Assembly (NCBI GenBank): GCA_945869935.1 | Contig: CAMBSA010000172.1 | Coordinates: 1-5,304, forward strand | DNA: 5,304 nt | Origin: Bordetella parapertussis | GTDB lineage: Bacteria; Pseudomonadota; Gammaproteobacteria; Burkholderiales; SG8-39 | Direction: 5' to 3' | In this document: positions 5,283-5,304 of the stretch, in pieces | How positions within the stretch are numbered: position 1 is the first letter of the stretch | Layout of the letters: the number at the start of each line of letters is the position of its first letter | Notes under the pieces: model-generated | The model's database searches: none | Told to the model about the DNA's origin: nothing | What the model saw: the letters and a program-made list of their open reading frames with translations, nothing else | Position numbers and translations under genes: made by a program

Positions 5283-5304
5283 ATGAGACTCCTCAGGACA
5301 TCTT

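Larger units (their letters stand above)
4964..5304. other. 341 bp after gntR without a recognised gene
   Basis: No protein I know is encoded here on either strand. In related bacteria the succinate dehydrogenase genes often follow this regulator on the same strand, but no sdhC-like sequence is visible. The plus strand shows no clear intrinsic terminator for gntR. What can be seen is a GC hairpin at 5179-5193 and two possible tiny minus-strand ORFs, listed separately. Confidence 0.6.

Noticed and set aside
4964..5304. sdhC expected downstream of this type of regulator
   Set aside because: No succinate dehydrogenase cytochrome b-like sequence is visible on either strand of the remaining 341 bp.
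5284..5304. Plus-strand ATG near the right edge (MRLLRTS...)
   Set aside because: Only seven codons are visible and no ribosome binding site precedes it; it overlaps the strong minus-strand initiation site.

Overview
The window looks like ordinary core-metabolism DNA from a Gram-negative, GC-rich proteobacterium, most likely a betaproteobacterium. I infer this from the malate dehydrogenase, whose remembered closest match is the Burkholderia-type enzyme (same Rossmann start, same [15 protein letters not shown] loop, same LLxxRDGVxHLL-like end). A divergent GntR regulator next to TCA-cycle genes is also a betaproteobacterial habit. No database search was possible.

Layout. Four genes run on the minus strand, read from high to low coordinates: mdh (malate dehydrogenase, 3902-2913), prpB (2-methylisocitrate lyase, 2776-1886), prpC (2-methylcitrate synthase, 1889-723) and prpD (2-methylcitrate dehydratase, from 588 and cut by the left edge). 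A GntR/HutC-type regulator with a UTRA ligand domain runs on the plus strand (4127-4963), divergent from mdh. A strong intrinsic terminator (2848-2903) closes mdh, so mdh and prpBCD are probably separate transcription units. prpB and prpC overlap by ATGA. prpC and prpD are 134 bp apart, and most of that gap is an unusual inverted repeat whose arms are built of units about 9 bp long (617-706).

How the genes work together. PrpC condenses propionyl-CoA with oxaloacetate. PrpD (with an aconitase not seen here) converts 2-methylcitrate towards 2-methylisocitrate. PrpB splits that into pyruvate and succinate. Succinate returns to oxaloacetate through the TCA cycle, and Mdh does the last step. The cluster therefore joins the methylcitrate cycle to the enzyme that regenerates its acceptor. 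The usual sigma54-type PrpR regulator is not in the window. The GntR protein is the only regulator seen, and a perfect 14-bp palindrome (4115-4128) at its annotated start is the best operator candidate.

The 224-bp mdh/gntR intergenic region holds this palindrome, a possible mdh promoter and a run of GC-rich hairpins that would form a structured mdh leader. The last 341 bp, after gntR, hold no recognised gene. They contain two possible tiny minus-strand ORFs (one with a very good ribosome binding site, one that would encode a two-helix membrane peptide) and a short GC hairpin. I see no mobile element gene, tRNA, rRNA or CRISPR array. I do not see an obviously new biological system. The most unusual items are the repeat element between prpC and prpD, the palindrome over the gntR start, the possible alternative pairings in the mdh leader, and the unexplained right end.
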